64,000 nt of DNA from Pseudoalteromonas sp. MSK9-3. Its GTDB lineage: Bacteria; Pseudomonadota; Gammaproteobacteria; Enterobacterales; Alteromonadaceae. The DNA is taken from contig NZ_MIET01000004.1 of NCBI RefSeq assembly GCF_003590335.1, positions 62,001 through 126,000 on the forward strand. The letters are read 5' to 3'. Shown here piece by piece: positions 37,979-49,001 of the stretch (its first letter is position 1; every line of letters begins with the position of its first letter). The notes below the pieces were generated by a model, which saw nothing but the letters and a program-made list of their open reading frames with translations, did not search any database and was not told the origin of the DNA. The position numbers were made by a program, and so were the translations under genes.

Positions 37979-38674
37979 ATGCTCATATTAAGAAAGTCAC
38001 AAGACAGAGGTCAAGCTAATTTTGGCTGGCTCAACAGCAAACATAGCTTTTCATTTGGTCACTATTACGACCCAGAACATTTGGGCTTTTCAGTACTTAG
38101 AGTGATCAACGACGATATAGTCGCCCCTGGTGCAGGCTTTGATGCTCATGGACATCGGGATATGGAAATTATCAGTTACGTGCTCGAAGGCTCTATCGAA
38201 CACAAAGACAGCTCAGGTAATATTCAAACTTTACCTGCCGGAGAGTTTCAACTTATGTCGGCGGGTAAAGGGATATTTCATAGTGAATATAACGCATCAA
38301 AACATCACCCTTTACGCTTTCTTCAAATCTGGATTGAACCCAACAAAGTTGGTCCAAAACCGAGTTATCAACAAAAGAGCTTTGGTAAAGCACTTGGATT
38401 AACCACCATTGCAACCCCGACGGGAGAAAATAACACGCTCAAAATCACTCAAGAGGCAAAGCTGCATCAGCTCATCATTGGAGCTGGTGAAACATTTCAG
38501 TTTAGTCAAAGTCAGGGAAATAACCTATACGTGCATCAAATAACGGGAACAGTTCACATCAATAACACCGTGTTATCTGCAGGTGATGGTGCCCAAATAA
38601 CGCATGAAGAAACGCTAACTTTCTGCAATGAAAGTCGCAGCGATATTACTGCATTAATCTTTGAGTTGCCTTAA
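37979..38674 (+). CDS. Pirin family protein (bicupin)
   Basis: The ATG at 37979 follows GGAG correctly; the longer frame's TTG at 37967 overlaps that site. The 231-residue protein has the pirin pattern: SFGHYYDPEHLGFSVLRVIN, then a metal site GFDAHGHRDMEIISYVLEG (split: DAHGHRDMEI; two His) and the later FHSEYN His and Glu ligands, closing the N-terminal cupin. Such proteins (YhhW-like) can oxidise quercetin and related phenolics. It sits between DoxX and a hydroquinone reductase, fitting a role with quinones or phenolics. Confidence 0.92.
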   Translation: MLILRKSQDRGQANFGWLNSKHSFSFGHYYDPEHLGFSVLRVINDDIVAPGAGFDAHGHRDMEIISYVLEGSIEHKDSSGNIQTLPAGEFQLMSAGKGIFHSEYNASKHHPLRFLQIWIEPNKVGPKPSYQQKSFGKALGLTTIATPTGENNTLKITQEAKLHQLIIGAGETFQFSQSQGNNLYVHQITGTVHINNTVLSAGDGAQITHEETLTFCNESRSDITALIFELP

Positions 38675-38710
38675 TACAGCATAGATTTAAAAATAGAAGA
38701 GGATAAAATT

Positions 38711-39682
38711 ATGGGTTTATTAATAGATGGCACTTGGCATAACCAATGGTATGACACAGCAGAAACTAAAGGAAAGTTTCAACGAGAGGATGCTCAACTT
38801 CGTAATTGGATCACCGTAAAAGGTGAAGCGGGACCTACAGGCAGAAGTGGGTTTAAAGCTGAATCTAATCGTTACCACTTATATGTTTCACTCGCATGCC
38901 CGTGGGCACATAGAACCCTTATTTTTAGGGCACTAAAAGGTTTAAAAGACCACATTTCTGTTTCTGTGGTTAGTCCTGATATGTTAGAGAGTGGATGGAC
39001 TTTTGACACTGCGAGCCACAGTAGTGGAGATCTCTTATTTGATGCTGAATATATGCATCAAATTTATACCAAACACTCACCGACATATAGTGGCCGAGTA
39101 ACCGTCCCTGTTCTATGGGATAAACACCTAAACTGTATTGTCAGTAATGAATCCTCGGAAATTATCCGTATGTTTAACGACGCATTTAATCTCATTACGG
39201 GTAATACACTGAACTTTTACCCTGAAGAAGAGCAGCAAGAAATTGACGAAATGAACGACTTTGTTTACCACACCATTAATAATGGGGTGTACAAAACCGG
39301 GTTTGCGACGACTCAAAGTGCCTATGAACAGGCTTACAACGCTTTATTTTCAGCCCTTGATAAAATCGAATTACGATTATCAACACAGCGTTATTTAGTA
39401 GGTGAGCGCCTCACTGAAGCCGATTGGCGCCTATTTACCACTTTGATCCGCTTTGATTCGGTGTACTTTGGTCATTTTAAATGCAATCAACGTCAGCTAG
39501 AGCAATTCCACCATATTTCTAATTATATCAGGGCATTATATCAACACCCTGAGATCGCAAATACGGTCGATTTTTATCATATTAAACGCCATTATTATTA
39601 TAGCCATAAGACTATCAACCCAACTCAAGTCGTGCCGTCAGGTCCGAGAATTGATTATATGTCTGTGCATAATAGAGGCTAA
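38711..39682 (+). CDS. Glutathionyl-hydroquinone reductase (omega-like GST, YqjG/ECM4 type)
   Basis: The 323-residue protein has catalytic Cys63 in SLACPWAHRTL, the signature of glutathionyl-hydroquinone reductases. RVTVPVLWDK with SNESSEIIRMFN follows, the cis-Pro and glutathione-binding segment, and a C-terminal helical domain with VGERLTEADWRLFTTLIRFD. These enzymes reduce glutathionyl-hydroquinones back to hydroquinones. Third gene of the operon, closed by a hairpin terminator. Confidence 0.93.
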   Translation: MGLLIDGTWHNQWYDTAETKGKFQREDAQLRNWITVKGEAGPTGRSGFKAESNRYHLYVSLACPWAHRTLIFRALKGLKDHISVSVVSPDMLESGWTFDTASHSSGDLLFDAEYMHQIYTKHSPTYSGRVTVPVLWDKHLNCIVSNESSEIIRMFNDAFNLITGNTLNFYPEEEQQEIDEMNDFVYHTINNGVYKTGFATTQSAYEQAYNALFSALDKIELRLSTQRYLVGERLTEADWRLFTTLIRFDSVYFGHFKCNQRQLEQFHHISNYIRALYQHPEIANTVDFYHIKRHYYYSHKTINPTQVVPSGPRIDYMSVHNRG

Positions 39683-39741
39683 TATTGCCCCTTTTCATCG
39701 CAATATCACTCGACTTTTAGAATATGGAAGCCTATGTACAA

Positions 39742-39773
39742 GCGCTACCAAGGTGGTAGCGCGTTAATTTTTT
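39742..39773 (+). terminator. Rho-independent terminator after the DoxX-pirin-GHQR operon
   Basis: GCGCTACC and GGTAGCGC pair perfectly around AAGGT, followed by GTTAATTTTTT. It lies 59 bp after the reductase stop. Confidence 0.85.
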
Positions 39774-39840
39774 AGAGAATAACAAATGGGAAGTAAGCTG
39801 GCGCTATCATTGTCATCAACTCAGCTTCCCTAACGCTCCC

Positions 39841-41421
39841 TTACTTAACAAACTTCACCATAAACTGGTCTACAAGGCTTTCTTGATCGACCAATGAAGT
39901 CTGTGTGTTAGACATGGTTTTTAAGGTTCGATCCGAACTTTCTAACGAATCATTTGCCAACTGAGAAATCGTCACCGCATTATTATTAAGCTCGTTTGAT
40001 ACTCCAGACATTTCCTCGGTAGATGACGCTATTTGGTAGTTGAGGCTCGATATTTCATTTACCAACGAGTTAATACTCTCTAGACTCTCTTTGGTTCCTT
40101 CGGCTTTGCTTACACATTTACCAGACTTGTCTACGCCATTTTGAATCGCACCTACCGCACGTTCTGCACGCTGACGCAGATCAGCAATAATACTGTCAAT
40201 TTCCTTTGTTGACTCTTGTGTACGTTGCGCAAGTGCTCTTACTTCATCAGCGACTACCGCAAACCCTCGGCCTTGCTCCCCTGCCCTTGCGGCTTCTATT
40301 GCCGCATTTAGCGCTAGCAAATTTGTCTGCTCAGATATGCCACGGATCACATCAACAACCCCACCAATATTCACCGTTTGAGCATTGAGGTCTTCAATAT
40401 CTTTTTGTGTTTTAGACAACTCTTCTGACAGCTCGTAATTGTTTTCCATATTCTCATTAACTGCAACACTACCCGCCTTTACTGACTCTAGTGCAGACTC
40501 TGATTGAGACGCAGCATTAGTGGTATTATTGGCAATTTCAGCGATGGTTGCCGTCATTTCATTAATGGCTGTTGCTAACGACCCCGTTTGCGCTTGCTGA
40601 CTATTTAATAAGTCTGCACTACGGTTGCACTCAGCCACTGTTTCATCTGCATGCTCTGTTACCGTACTACTTGAGTCTTTTACTCGGCCAAGTACAGCTC
40701 TAAGCTCCGATTCTCTTGCTAAAAGCGCTAACTCAATCGCACTTATATCATTCACTCGACCAAGGAAAATTTTTTGCATCATTGGGTTGTCGTAAACTTT
40801 TTTAGCTTTTTCACTGAGCACCCTTACCGGCGCTAACCGAGAGTATGTTAGCGCAACGACACCAATCACCAATACGGTTTCTAAAATATAAGACCAAGGC
40901 GATGCCAATGAAGTTAAAAACATAGTAAGGATATAAAAGCCGATAATAATGGCTATCATTTGGCTCGACAATGACCATGACTGCTTTGCTATCGACTCTG
41001 GTGATGTGCCATTATTCAATTGTTCGTATATTTTTTCAGTTCTGGCAACAACATCTCGATCTGGTTTCGTTCTAACAGATTGGTACTCTACGGTTTTTCC
41101 TGTTTTATCGGCTATTGGTGTGACATATGCGTTTACCCAATAGTGGTCTCCATTTTTACAACGGTTTTTTACTAACCCCATCCAAGGCTTTCCTGAACCA
41201 ATAAAGTCCCAAAGGTTTTTAAAAGCCGCCTTTGGCATGGTTGGGTGACGCACTATATTATGTGGTTTACCTTCTAAATCAGCGAGATCAAACCCTGCAA
41301 CTTCACAAAACTGTTTATTTGCATACTTGATCTGGCCATTCGTATTCGTCGTAGATAAAAGGTTATATGTATTGGGGTAATCGTATTCCCGATTAGTATA
41401 GTCTGATCTTCCTGTAGCCAT
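39841..41421 (-). CDS. PAS-domain methyl-accepting chemotaxis protein (Aer-like)
   Basis: An ATG at 41421 gives 526 residues; a GTG three codons earlier is possible. There is no periplasmic sensor. An N-terminal PAS domain (20-125: [19 protein letters not shown], then [14 protein letters not shown] and [14 protein letters not shown]) resembles the FAD-binding PAS of Aer. Two close membrane helices (about 155-195), a HAMP-like segment and a full signalling domain follow; the tip reads [20 protein letters not shown]. It should report redox or energy state to CheA. Monocistronic. Confidence 0.93.
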   Translation of the reverse strand: MATGRSDYTNREYDYPNTYNLLSTTNTNGQIKYANKQFCEVAGFDLADLEGKPHNIVRHPTMPKAAFKNLWDFIGSGKPWMGLVKNRCKNGDHYWVNAYVTPIADKTGKTVEYQSVRTKPDRDVVARTEKIYEQLNNGTSPESIAKQSWSLSSQMIAIIIGFYILTMFLTSLASPWSYILETVLVIGVVALTYSRLAPVRVLSEKAKKVYDNPMMQKIFLGRVNDISAIELALLARESELRAVLGRVKDSSSTVTEHADETVAECNRSADLLNSQQAQTGSLATAINEMTATIAEIANNTTNAASQSESALESVKAGSVAVNENMENNYELSEELSKTQKDIEDLNAQTVNIGGVVDVIRGISEQTNLLALNAAIEAARAGEQGRGFAVVADEVRALAQRTQESTKEIDSIIADLRQRAERAVGAIQNGVDKSGKCVSKAEGTKESLESINSLVNEISSLNYQIASSTEEMSGVSNELNNNAVTISQLANDSLESSDRTLKTMSNTQTSLVDQESLVDQFMVKFVK

Positions 41422-42468
41422 AATCTTCACTCAAACGATTAAAAAACAATAATAAATCATTACTTAAGCTTGAAGGATAGAAAAGTCGACCATACCTTGT
41501 TATTTAGCCCCAAACCAGTAACAAACTTAGCAAAATAACTTGCGAGCCTGTATCGCTGAGTGCGGGCCGCATTCTATGCAGGCACACAAACAAAGTCAAC
41601 AGTTTTCAGTTAACTTTTTATCAAGCGTTCTAAAAACCATCAGGTTGTTGCTAATATAACCACATCAAAATCGAACTTCAATTAAAACCCTTGTTTTTGC
41701 TCAAAAAAGTATCAAATTAATTCATCGAAGATTTATCAAGCACGTCTTTCATCAAAGACAAAACGTGATCCCCTTCTTCTATTCCTCTTTCACCTCACCT
41801 ACTTACAGTACCAGTTTGGTCTAAACAGGGATTCCACAATACATGCCAATTCACAGGCACTTTTGCATGACATACCTGGTTTAACTGATAAACGCTGTAA
41901 ACTCAGTAAATCTATCAGTGCCCTTCTGGGCTTTCATTCTATATAAAACTTTAAGAGTAAAGATTATTGCCGTTTCTTGCGCTTACACATTGAGTGCATA
42001 GTTAGATAAGGTGAGTATTTGGCTGCTACAAAGCCCTCTCCCGCTTTTTAGATGATATTAATTTCAGCTCTATTCACACCAATCGCTTTCAGAACAATAG
42101 GGACTAGCGAATATTAAGCAACAAAGAGAAAAGGGCGCTCAAAAGAACCGGTAGACAGCGCTTGATTGGCTTTTCTACTATGTTATCAGCTGACTCACAT
42201 GGAAATGAACCTGAAAGATCAACAGCCCTAAACTTAACACCCTATCTATAACAGTGGTTTGTTATGAATGAAGATCCGAAGTCACCATACACACACATCT
42301 ATTTTGCTTCACCCTCCCGTCGCAACGCCCCTTTTCAACTTCCTCAGTAACTAAGTTGCTCCCCACTCTCATTAAATAACAAAATAATTTCGCTATAGGT
42401 AATAAATGTAGCGCTTTTACTTATTGGCGATAAAAACCGCATATAAACTAATTTTGTAACTTCAAGTA
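41422..42468. other. Long gene-free region upstream of the tRNA array
   Basis: About 1.05 kb with no supported gene, no recognisable transposase and no clear RNA fold. Stops are frequent in all frames. The last 100 bp carry AT-rich sequence leading into the tRNA promoter. Confidence 0.5.
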
Positions 42469-42496
42469 TTGACACTATTTCAAGTCTCCCTATAAT
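42469..42496 (+). promoter_or_regulatory. Strong sigma-70 promoter of the tRNA-Val array
   Basis: A perfect -35 (TTGACA, 42469-42474) and perfect -10 (TATAAT, 42491-42496) are separated by 16 bp. The next bases (AGCGCCCC) form a GC-rich discriminator, the usual mark of stringently controlled stable-RNA promoters. Transcription should start near 42503, about 36 bp before the first tRNA. Confidence 0.9.
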
Positions 42497-42538
42497 AGCG
42501 CCCCACAACGACGCGGCAAACGTTGTTGATTTAGATAT

Positions 42539-42614
42539 GGGTCGTTAGCTCAGTTGGGAGAGCATCGCCCTTACAAGGCGAGGGTCACTGGTTCAAGTCC
42601 AGTACGACCCACCA
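42539..42614 (+). tRNA. tRNA-Val (TAC), copy 1
   Basis: This is a 76-base cloverleaf with encoded CCA. The acceptor stem GGGTCGT/ACGACCC, anticodon loop CTTACAA (anticodon TAC) and T-loop TTCAAGT are all regular. Bases 42529-42537 and 42616-42624 are complementary (9 bp) and would extend the acceptor helix in the precursor. Confidence 0.97.
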
Positions 42615-42633
42615 TTATCTAAATATTCTATTT

Positions 42634-42709
42634 GGGTCGTTAGCTCAGTTGGGAGAGCATCGCCCTTACAAGGCGAGGGTCACTGGTTCAAGTCCAGTAC
42701 GACCCACCA
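42634..42709 (+). tRNA. tRNA-Val (TAC), copy 2
   Basis: Identical in sequence to copy 1 (GGGTCGT acceptor). The flanks TATTCTATT (42624-42632) and AATAGAATA (42710-42718) are perfectly complementary. Confidence 0.97.
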
Positions 42710-42726
42710 AATAGAATAGATTATCT

Positions 42727-42802
42727 GGGTGATTAGCTCAGTTGGGAGAGCATCGCCCTTACAAGGCGAGGGTCACTGGTTCAAGTCCAGTATCACCCAC
42801 CA
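42727..42802 (+). tRNA. tRNA-Val (TAC), copy 3, variant acceptor stem
   Basis: The same as copy 1 except for the acceptor stem GGGTGAT/ATCACCC, where changes on both strands keep pairing. This form is the closer to the E. coli tRNA-Val(UAC) acceptor. No flanking complementarity was seen. Confidence 0.97.
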
Positions 42803-42841
42803 CTTTTTTTGTGGATACCAGATTATTTGTCATTCTAAAAT

Positions 42842-42917
42842 GGGTCGTTAGCTCAGTTGGGAGAGCATCGCCCTTACAAGGCGAGGGTCACTGGTTCAAG
42901 TCCAGTACGACCCACCA
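42842..42917 (+). tRNA. tRNA-Val (TAC), copy 4
   Basis: Identical to copy 1. The flanks TTCTAAAA (42833-42840) and TTTTAGAA (42918-42925) are perfectly complementary. Confidence 0.97.
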
Positions 42918-42932
42918 TTTTAGAAACTTTGC

Positions 42933-43008
42933 GGGTCGTTAGCTCAGTTGGGAGAGCATCGCCCTTACAAGGCGAGGGTCACTGGTTCAAGTCCAGTACG
43001 ACCCACCA
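42933..43008 (+). tRNA. tRNA-Val (TAC), copy 5
   Basis: Identical to copy 1. The immediate flanks do not pair; a CTTTGC/GCAAAG match lies farther out (42927-42932 with 43022-43027). Confidence 0.97.
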
Positions 43009-43039
43009 TTTTATGGTGAAAGCAAAGCATTGATTATTT

Positions 43040-43115
43040 GGGTGATTAGCTCAGTTGGGAGAGCATCGCCCTTACAAGGCGAGGGTCACTGGTTCAAGTC
43101 CAGTATCACCCACCA
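43040..43115 (+). tRNA. tRNA-Val (TAC), copy 6, variant acceptor stem
   Basis: Identical to copy 3 (GGGTGAT acceptor). The flanks TGATTATT (43031-43038) and AATAATCA (43116-43123) are perfectly complementary. Confidence 0.97.
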
Positions 43116-43136
43116 AATAATCAAAAAACTTTATGT

Positions 43137-43212
43137 GGGTGATTAGCTCAGTTGGGAGAGCATCGCCCTTACAAGGCGAGGGTCACTGGTTCAAGTCCAG
43201 TATCACCCACCA
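43137..43212 (+). tRNA. tRNA-Val (TAC), copy 7, variant acceptor stem
   Basis: Identical to copy 3. It is the last copy; only about 4 bp of flanking complementarity (TATG/CATA). No strong terminator was identified before the next gene at 43355. Confidence 0.97.
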
Positions 43213-43354
43213 CATATCGTTTAAATCTCCTATTATCTTCATATATATTCTTAATTTCGCAATAAACCCCTCATCTTAAAATCAAACTATTTCAAAATGC
43301 TTGTTAAGCGACTAAACTATTCACAGCACATTTTATTATAAGTTATTCATTTGC

Positions 43355-44989
43355 ATGAGTGTTCAGCCCTTTATCAACACCAAAATTTTAATTGTCGAAG
43401 AACAGCCTTTGGCGCTGAGCCATATGAAGCGTTCTTTAGAGCAATTAGACTTTAGGAATTTGAAATTTGCTGAACATGCACAAGCAGCAATTGAACATTG
43501 TCGTATTGAAAAATTTGATTTAGTGATCTGCTCTTTTGATCTTACTAAGCGACAAGACGGTTACCAGCTTTATGAAGAACTGAAAAGTAAACGCCTCGTA
43601 CGAAATGCGACCTCTTTTATTTTTGTTTCTGCAGAAACCAGTGGAGAGCTCGTTCATAGTGTGATTGAACTACAGCCCGACGACTTTTTAGTTAAACCTT
43701 TTACCATTAAAGAATTAAGAGGCCGGATTGAGCGCGTATTAAAGCGCAAGCGCTCATTAAAGAAAATATATACTTTTATTGATGATGGTAACGACTCCAA
43801 AGCCGTTAAGTTAATTGACATTGAATTAGATAAACGTGGTCATGCGTATAGCCCAATATTACTTAAGCTAAAAGGCGAAGCTTTATTGCGGCTCAACCGT
43901 GTCAAAGATGCTAAAAAGTTTTATAAGTCGGCGCTCAATTTGCAAAAGTTTACTTGGGCAAAAATAGGCCTTATTGAAGCATTAATTGCTAACAATGAAG
44001 ACGCCCTTGCACAACGCATGCTTAAAACTATGCTGGAGCGCTCTGAGACCCGTTTAATCGCCCTAGACCTACTAGGAAGACTGGAAATAAAGCTAAGCCA
44101 ATTTGAAACAGCTCAAGGCTTTTTAAGCGAAGCATCCAAAATTGCACCACGTAATATCGACCGTCAAAAATCACTCAGTCGTATCGCGCTCATAAACCAT
44201 GATTATGAACGCAGTTACCATGCGCAAAAAGATATTGCCCAATATGCCAAACATTCCATTCATGATAGTCCAGAGGTGTATTTAAACGCCGTAAGAGCCG
44301 GAATTGATTTTGCTTTGAGTACCGACCAAACCGAGCAAGTAAACCGCATAACGCGTCAGACTCAGCAATATTTAGGGGAATTAAAAAAACAATTTCCAAA
44401 TGCCGATAATCAAGCTCAAATTGATGTGCTCAATGCGCGCATACATTATTTAAAAGATGAAAGCAGAAATGCACGGAAGCTCATTGAACAGTTAGAAGAT
44501 GAACCTTCAATACGGTCTGTAGATGCCTCACTAGACAAAGCAAAAGCCTACCATGAACTCGGCTTTCATCACAAAGCACAAGAGCTATTTACGCAGATAG
44601 TCGCCCACTGTGAACGCCACGATAATGTGAGTGACCCAATTACTATGCACTATATTCAGCAGCAGCAAAGTGAGCGTCGTGATATTACCATGGGGCCTAA
44701 AGAATTAAATAACCATGCGGTTAATCAATTTAACCGAGGTCATTTAGATATGGCGCTTGAAGCATTCTCTCAGGCATTTAGGATCATGCCTAAAAATGCA
44801 AGCATTGCTCTCAACTTGTTACAATGCTTGCTCGATAATACGGGTAAAAATGGCCAGACATTCAATTCCACATTAGCCAAAAAATGTGTGTCTGCGCTTA
44901 ATCAAAGCACGACTTTAGAACCAGAGCAAATAACCCGCCTCGATAAGCTCATGGCACAGCTCAATGAAATGGGGTTGTCTGTCGATTAG
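43355..44989 (+). CDS. Pseudo-receiver domain fused to TPR repeats
   Basis: The 544-residue protein starts with a CheY-like fold (8-130): KILIVEEQPLA, FDLVICSFDL, FIFVSAE and DDFLVKPFT. The phospho-acceptor position after LVIC is Ser60, and the acidic pair is EE. Asp62 lies two residues further on and would not be in the normal site. Tetratricopeptide-like repeats fill about 140-540 (for example AKKFYKSALNLQKFTWAKIG and HLDMALEAFSQAFRIMPKN). There is no DNA-binding or enzymatic domain, so it probably acts by protein contacts, perhaps without phosphorylation. It converges with msrB, sharing 4 bp at the stops. Confidence 0.82.
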   Translation: MSVQPFINTKILIVEEQPLALSHMKRSLEQLDFRNLKFAEHAQAAIEHCRIEKFDLVICSFDLTKRQDGYQLYEELKSKRLVRNATSFIFVSAETSGELVHSVIELQPDDFLVKPFTIKELRGRIERVLKRKRSLKKIYTFIDDGNDSKAVKLIDIELDKRGHAYSPILLKLKGEALLRLNRVKDAKKFYKSALNLQKFTWAKIGLIEALIANNEDALAQRMLKTMLERSETRLIALDLLGRLEIKLSQFETAQGFLSEASKIAPRNIDRQKSLSRIALINHDYERSYHAQKDIAQYAKHSIHDSPEVYLNAVRAGIDFALSTDQTEQVNRITRQTQQYLGELKKQFPNADNQAQIDVLNARIHYLKDESRNARKLIEQLEDEPSIRSVDASLDKAKAYHELGFHHKAQELFTQIVAHCERHDNVSDPITMHYIQQQQSERRDITMGPKELNNHAVNQFNRGHLDMALEAFSQAFRIMPKNASIALNLLQCLLDNTGKNGQTFNSTLAKKCVSALNQSTTLEPEQITRLDKLMAQLNEMGLSVD

Positions 44990-45441
44990 TCTTGTACCTT
45001 GACCATCGATAAGGCATTCACACAATAGCGTAATCCACTTGGTTTAGGCCCATCAGGAAACACATGGCCCAAATGGGCGTCACATACATTACATACAATT
45101 TCAACGCGTTGCATTGCATGAGAATTGTCGCCTATATAAGCAATGGCATTTTCTGCTGCAGGCTGTGTAAATGATGGCCAACCCGACCCACTGTCAAACT
45201 TTTCATGTGCATCAAATAATAAGTTATCACAACACACACACGCATATTTCCCAGGTTCAAACAATGTGCAACTGCCACTGCTAAACGGCCGTTCAGTGCC
45301 TTTGTTGCGCGTAATATAATACACATCATCATCCAGTAGCATTTGCCACTGTTCAGGTGTTTTTTCAACTCGCTTATCGGGAGCTAGATTACCATCGTTC
45401 GCCAATCTTAGTATATCGCGCCATTTAAGCATATTATTCAC
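44986..45441 (-). CDS. msrB: Peptide-methionine (R)-S-oxide reductase MsrB
   Basis: The 151-residue protein has all MsrB elements. Zinc cysteines lie in ACVCCDNL (Cys68, Cys71) and CNVCDAHLGH (Cys117, Cys120); SGSGWPSF binds substrate; catalytic Cys140 is in LRYCVNALSM. It reduces methionine-R-sulphoxide in proteins using thioredoxin. No MsrA fusion is present. It is cytoplasmic (no signal peptide). It ends in a 4-bp overlap with the convergent TPR protein gene. Confidence 0.97.
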   Translation of the reverse strand: MNNMLKWRDILRLANDGNLAPDKRVEKTPEQWQMLLDDDVYYITRNKGTERPFSSGSCTLFEPGKYACVCCDNLLFDAHEKFDSGSGWPSFTQPAAENAIAYIGDNSHAMQRVEIVCNVCDAHLGHVFPDGPKPSGLRYCVNALSMVKVQD

Positions 45442-45601
45442 CTTTCATTGTTAGAGTGAGAACCAAATTACTGTACTACGTTTATGGCTACCTATTTGGC
45501 TCAATTATGCAAAGAGACAATGTAAGACCTCTGCTCACAAACGCACATCATTGTCACCTTATTTTGTACCTGAATTATCCCCGAGCCCTTTTGCATAACA
45601 G

Positions 45602-46087
45602 TTAAGCTTTTTTAGCGCTTTTTTCTGGTTCAGGCCAGTCATTAAAAAAATGCTTTAGATAGCGACTGCGTACTAAATATAAAATCACCCAAAGCAGCAT
45701 CACCATCTGCACAGCAAGATATAACGAAAACTGATAGTAACTTTGTGATGCCTGTATAATAAGCCAACTAAGATCCGCCAGTGCAGCCACCAGCAAAGGC
45801 CAACGCATATAACGCCAGTATTTTGCTAAATACCGTGAACTAGAAGGTCTGCGTAATGAAAAAATAATGGTGGGCACTAACGCGATAGCACCAATGCCTA
45901 AGGCAACAAAAAAATGGTGTTTGGATTGAAAAAATAAAGACATAAAATCTAAATCAGGCCGGCGAGCAATAGCAGAAAAAACCCAAAGAAAATAAGCTCG
46001 AAGTAATACTACCAAAGTGAGATTAAACCCTATTGGGGTGCGATACACGCCGTATTTATCCCAATATTCAGGGCCATACTGTTTCAT
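45602..46087 (-). CDS. DUF2919 family inner-membrane protein
   Basis: The ATG at 46087 has GGAG about 9 bases upstream and is preferred; an in-frame GTG at 46123 lies inside the ligA terminator hairpin. This gives 161 residues with four membrane helices and the family start YGPEYWDKYGVYRTPIGFNL (split: EYWDKYGVYRTP). Related to YfeZ of E. coli; function unknown. It lies just downstream of ligA in the same direction but beyond a terminator. Confidence 0.8.
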   Translation of the reverse strand: MKQYGPEYWDKYGVYRTPIGFNLTLVVLLRAYFLWVFSAIARRPDLDFMSLFFQSKHHFFVALGIGAIALVPTIIFSLRRPSSSRYLAKYWRYMRWPLLVAALADLSWLIIQASQSYYQFSLYLAVQMVMLLWVILYLVRSRYLKHFFNDWPEPEKSAKKA

Positions 46088-46100
46088 TATACTACTCCAC

Positions 46101-46137
46101 TTATCGGCAAAAAGTTGACTCACCTTTTTGCCGATAA
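46101..46137 (-). terminator. Strong hairpin terminator after ligA
   Basis: TTATCGGCAAAAAG and CTTTTTGCCGATAA form a perfect 14-bp stem around a 9-base loop, 16 bp beyond the ligA stop. It occupies the space up to the DUF2919 ribosome site. Confidence 0.85.
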
Positions 46138-46153
46138 CACTTAACAGTCTTAA

Positions 46154-48253
<2,100 letters not shown>

Positions 48254-48257
48254 TTAC

Positions 48258-48983
48258 TTAAACTGCATACTCACGTACTTTTTCAACGTAAGCACGCACT
48301 GCATTGACTGACAAAGGCTCACGACTACTGTCTAACACTGTCGCACCAAATTCATCAGCCAGTTTTTTTGCCGCACCGTGCAACATGTTAAATGCAGCGA
48401 GACTGTCACCTTCACACGGTAGGGTCATAAAGAGACTAACCCCTGCGGTACCAAACTGTTCCATATTATCAATGTCAAACGTCCCTGGATTGAACATATT
48501 AACTAAACGAAATAATACCGGCCCATTACCTGACGGCTCCACATGGCGGTTAAAAAAACCTTCATCTGAGTATTTAAAGCCTAAGCTTAATACTGCAGGT
48601 AACAACCTTGAACCTGCCATTGTTAACCCTTCTGGCATAGCAATGTGCAATATAATGAAATCAGATGGTTCTGGTTGCGCCTGTGTGCTTGATTCTGCAC
48701 CAGAGTCTACCTGCGTATCTTGCTGTGTGTGCACTGTGGCAGTGTCAGCATCTTTAGTCGCAATAGGCTCATCATCTAAGGCAGCAAAGTTCAACTCACC
48801 AATGTCTGGTTCATCGTTACTTTGTATTGACGAAGGCTGCTCAACTTGAGGCTCCGCCTCTTGTTCTCGTTGTTGCTCATCCGGTTGGTCCTTTTTACGC
48901 ACCGACCATAAACCATGGATCAGTAATCCACCAATTACTAATGCGCTGATCACGATTAACGCCCATCTCAATTCTGTGGCCAT
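48258..48983 (-). CDS. zipA: Cell division protein ZipA
   Basis: The 241-residue protein has an N-terminal membrane anchor (residues 7-27) with the N-terminus outside, an acidic Gln/Glu-rich linker (30-105), and a C-terminal FtsZ-binding domain (110-240: DFIILHIAMPEGLTMAG, then DNMEQFGTAGVSLFMTLP). It anchors FtsZ to the membrane at the septum. The linker is shorter than in E. coli (328 residues in total). It lies 18 bp downstream of smc, so they are probably co-transcribed. Confidence 0.95.
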   Translation of the reverse strand: MATELRWALIVISALVIGGLLIHGLWSVRKKDQPDEQQREQEAEPQVEQPSSIQSNDEPDIGELNFAALDDEPIATKDADTATVHTQQDTQVDSGAESSTQAQPEPSDFIILHIAMPEGLTMAGSRLLPAVLSLGFKYSDEGFFNRHVEPSGNGPVLFRLVNMFNPGTFDIDNMEQFGTAGVSLFMTLPCEGDSLAAFNMLHGAAKKLADEFGATVLDSSREPLSVNAVRAYVEKVREYAV

Positions 48984-49001
48984 TGCTCACCTTTTTTATT
49001 C

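Noticed and set aside
42539-43212. Regularly spaced repeats as a CRISPR array
   Set aside because: The repeated units fold as complete tRNA-Val genes with CCA ends; spacers are short and irregular.
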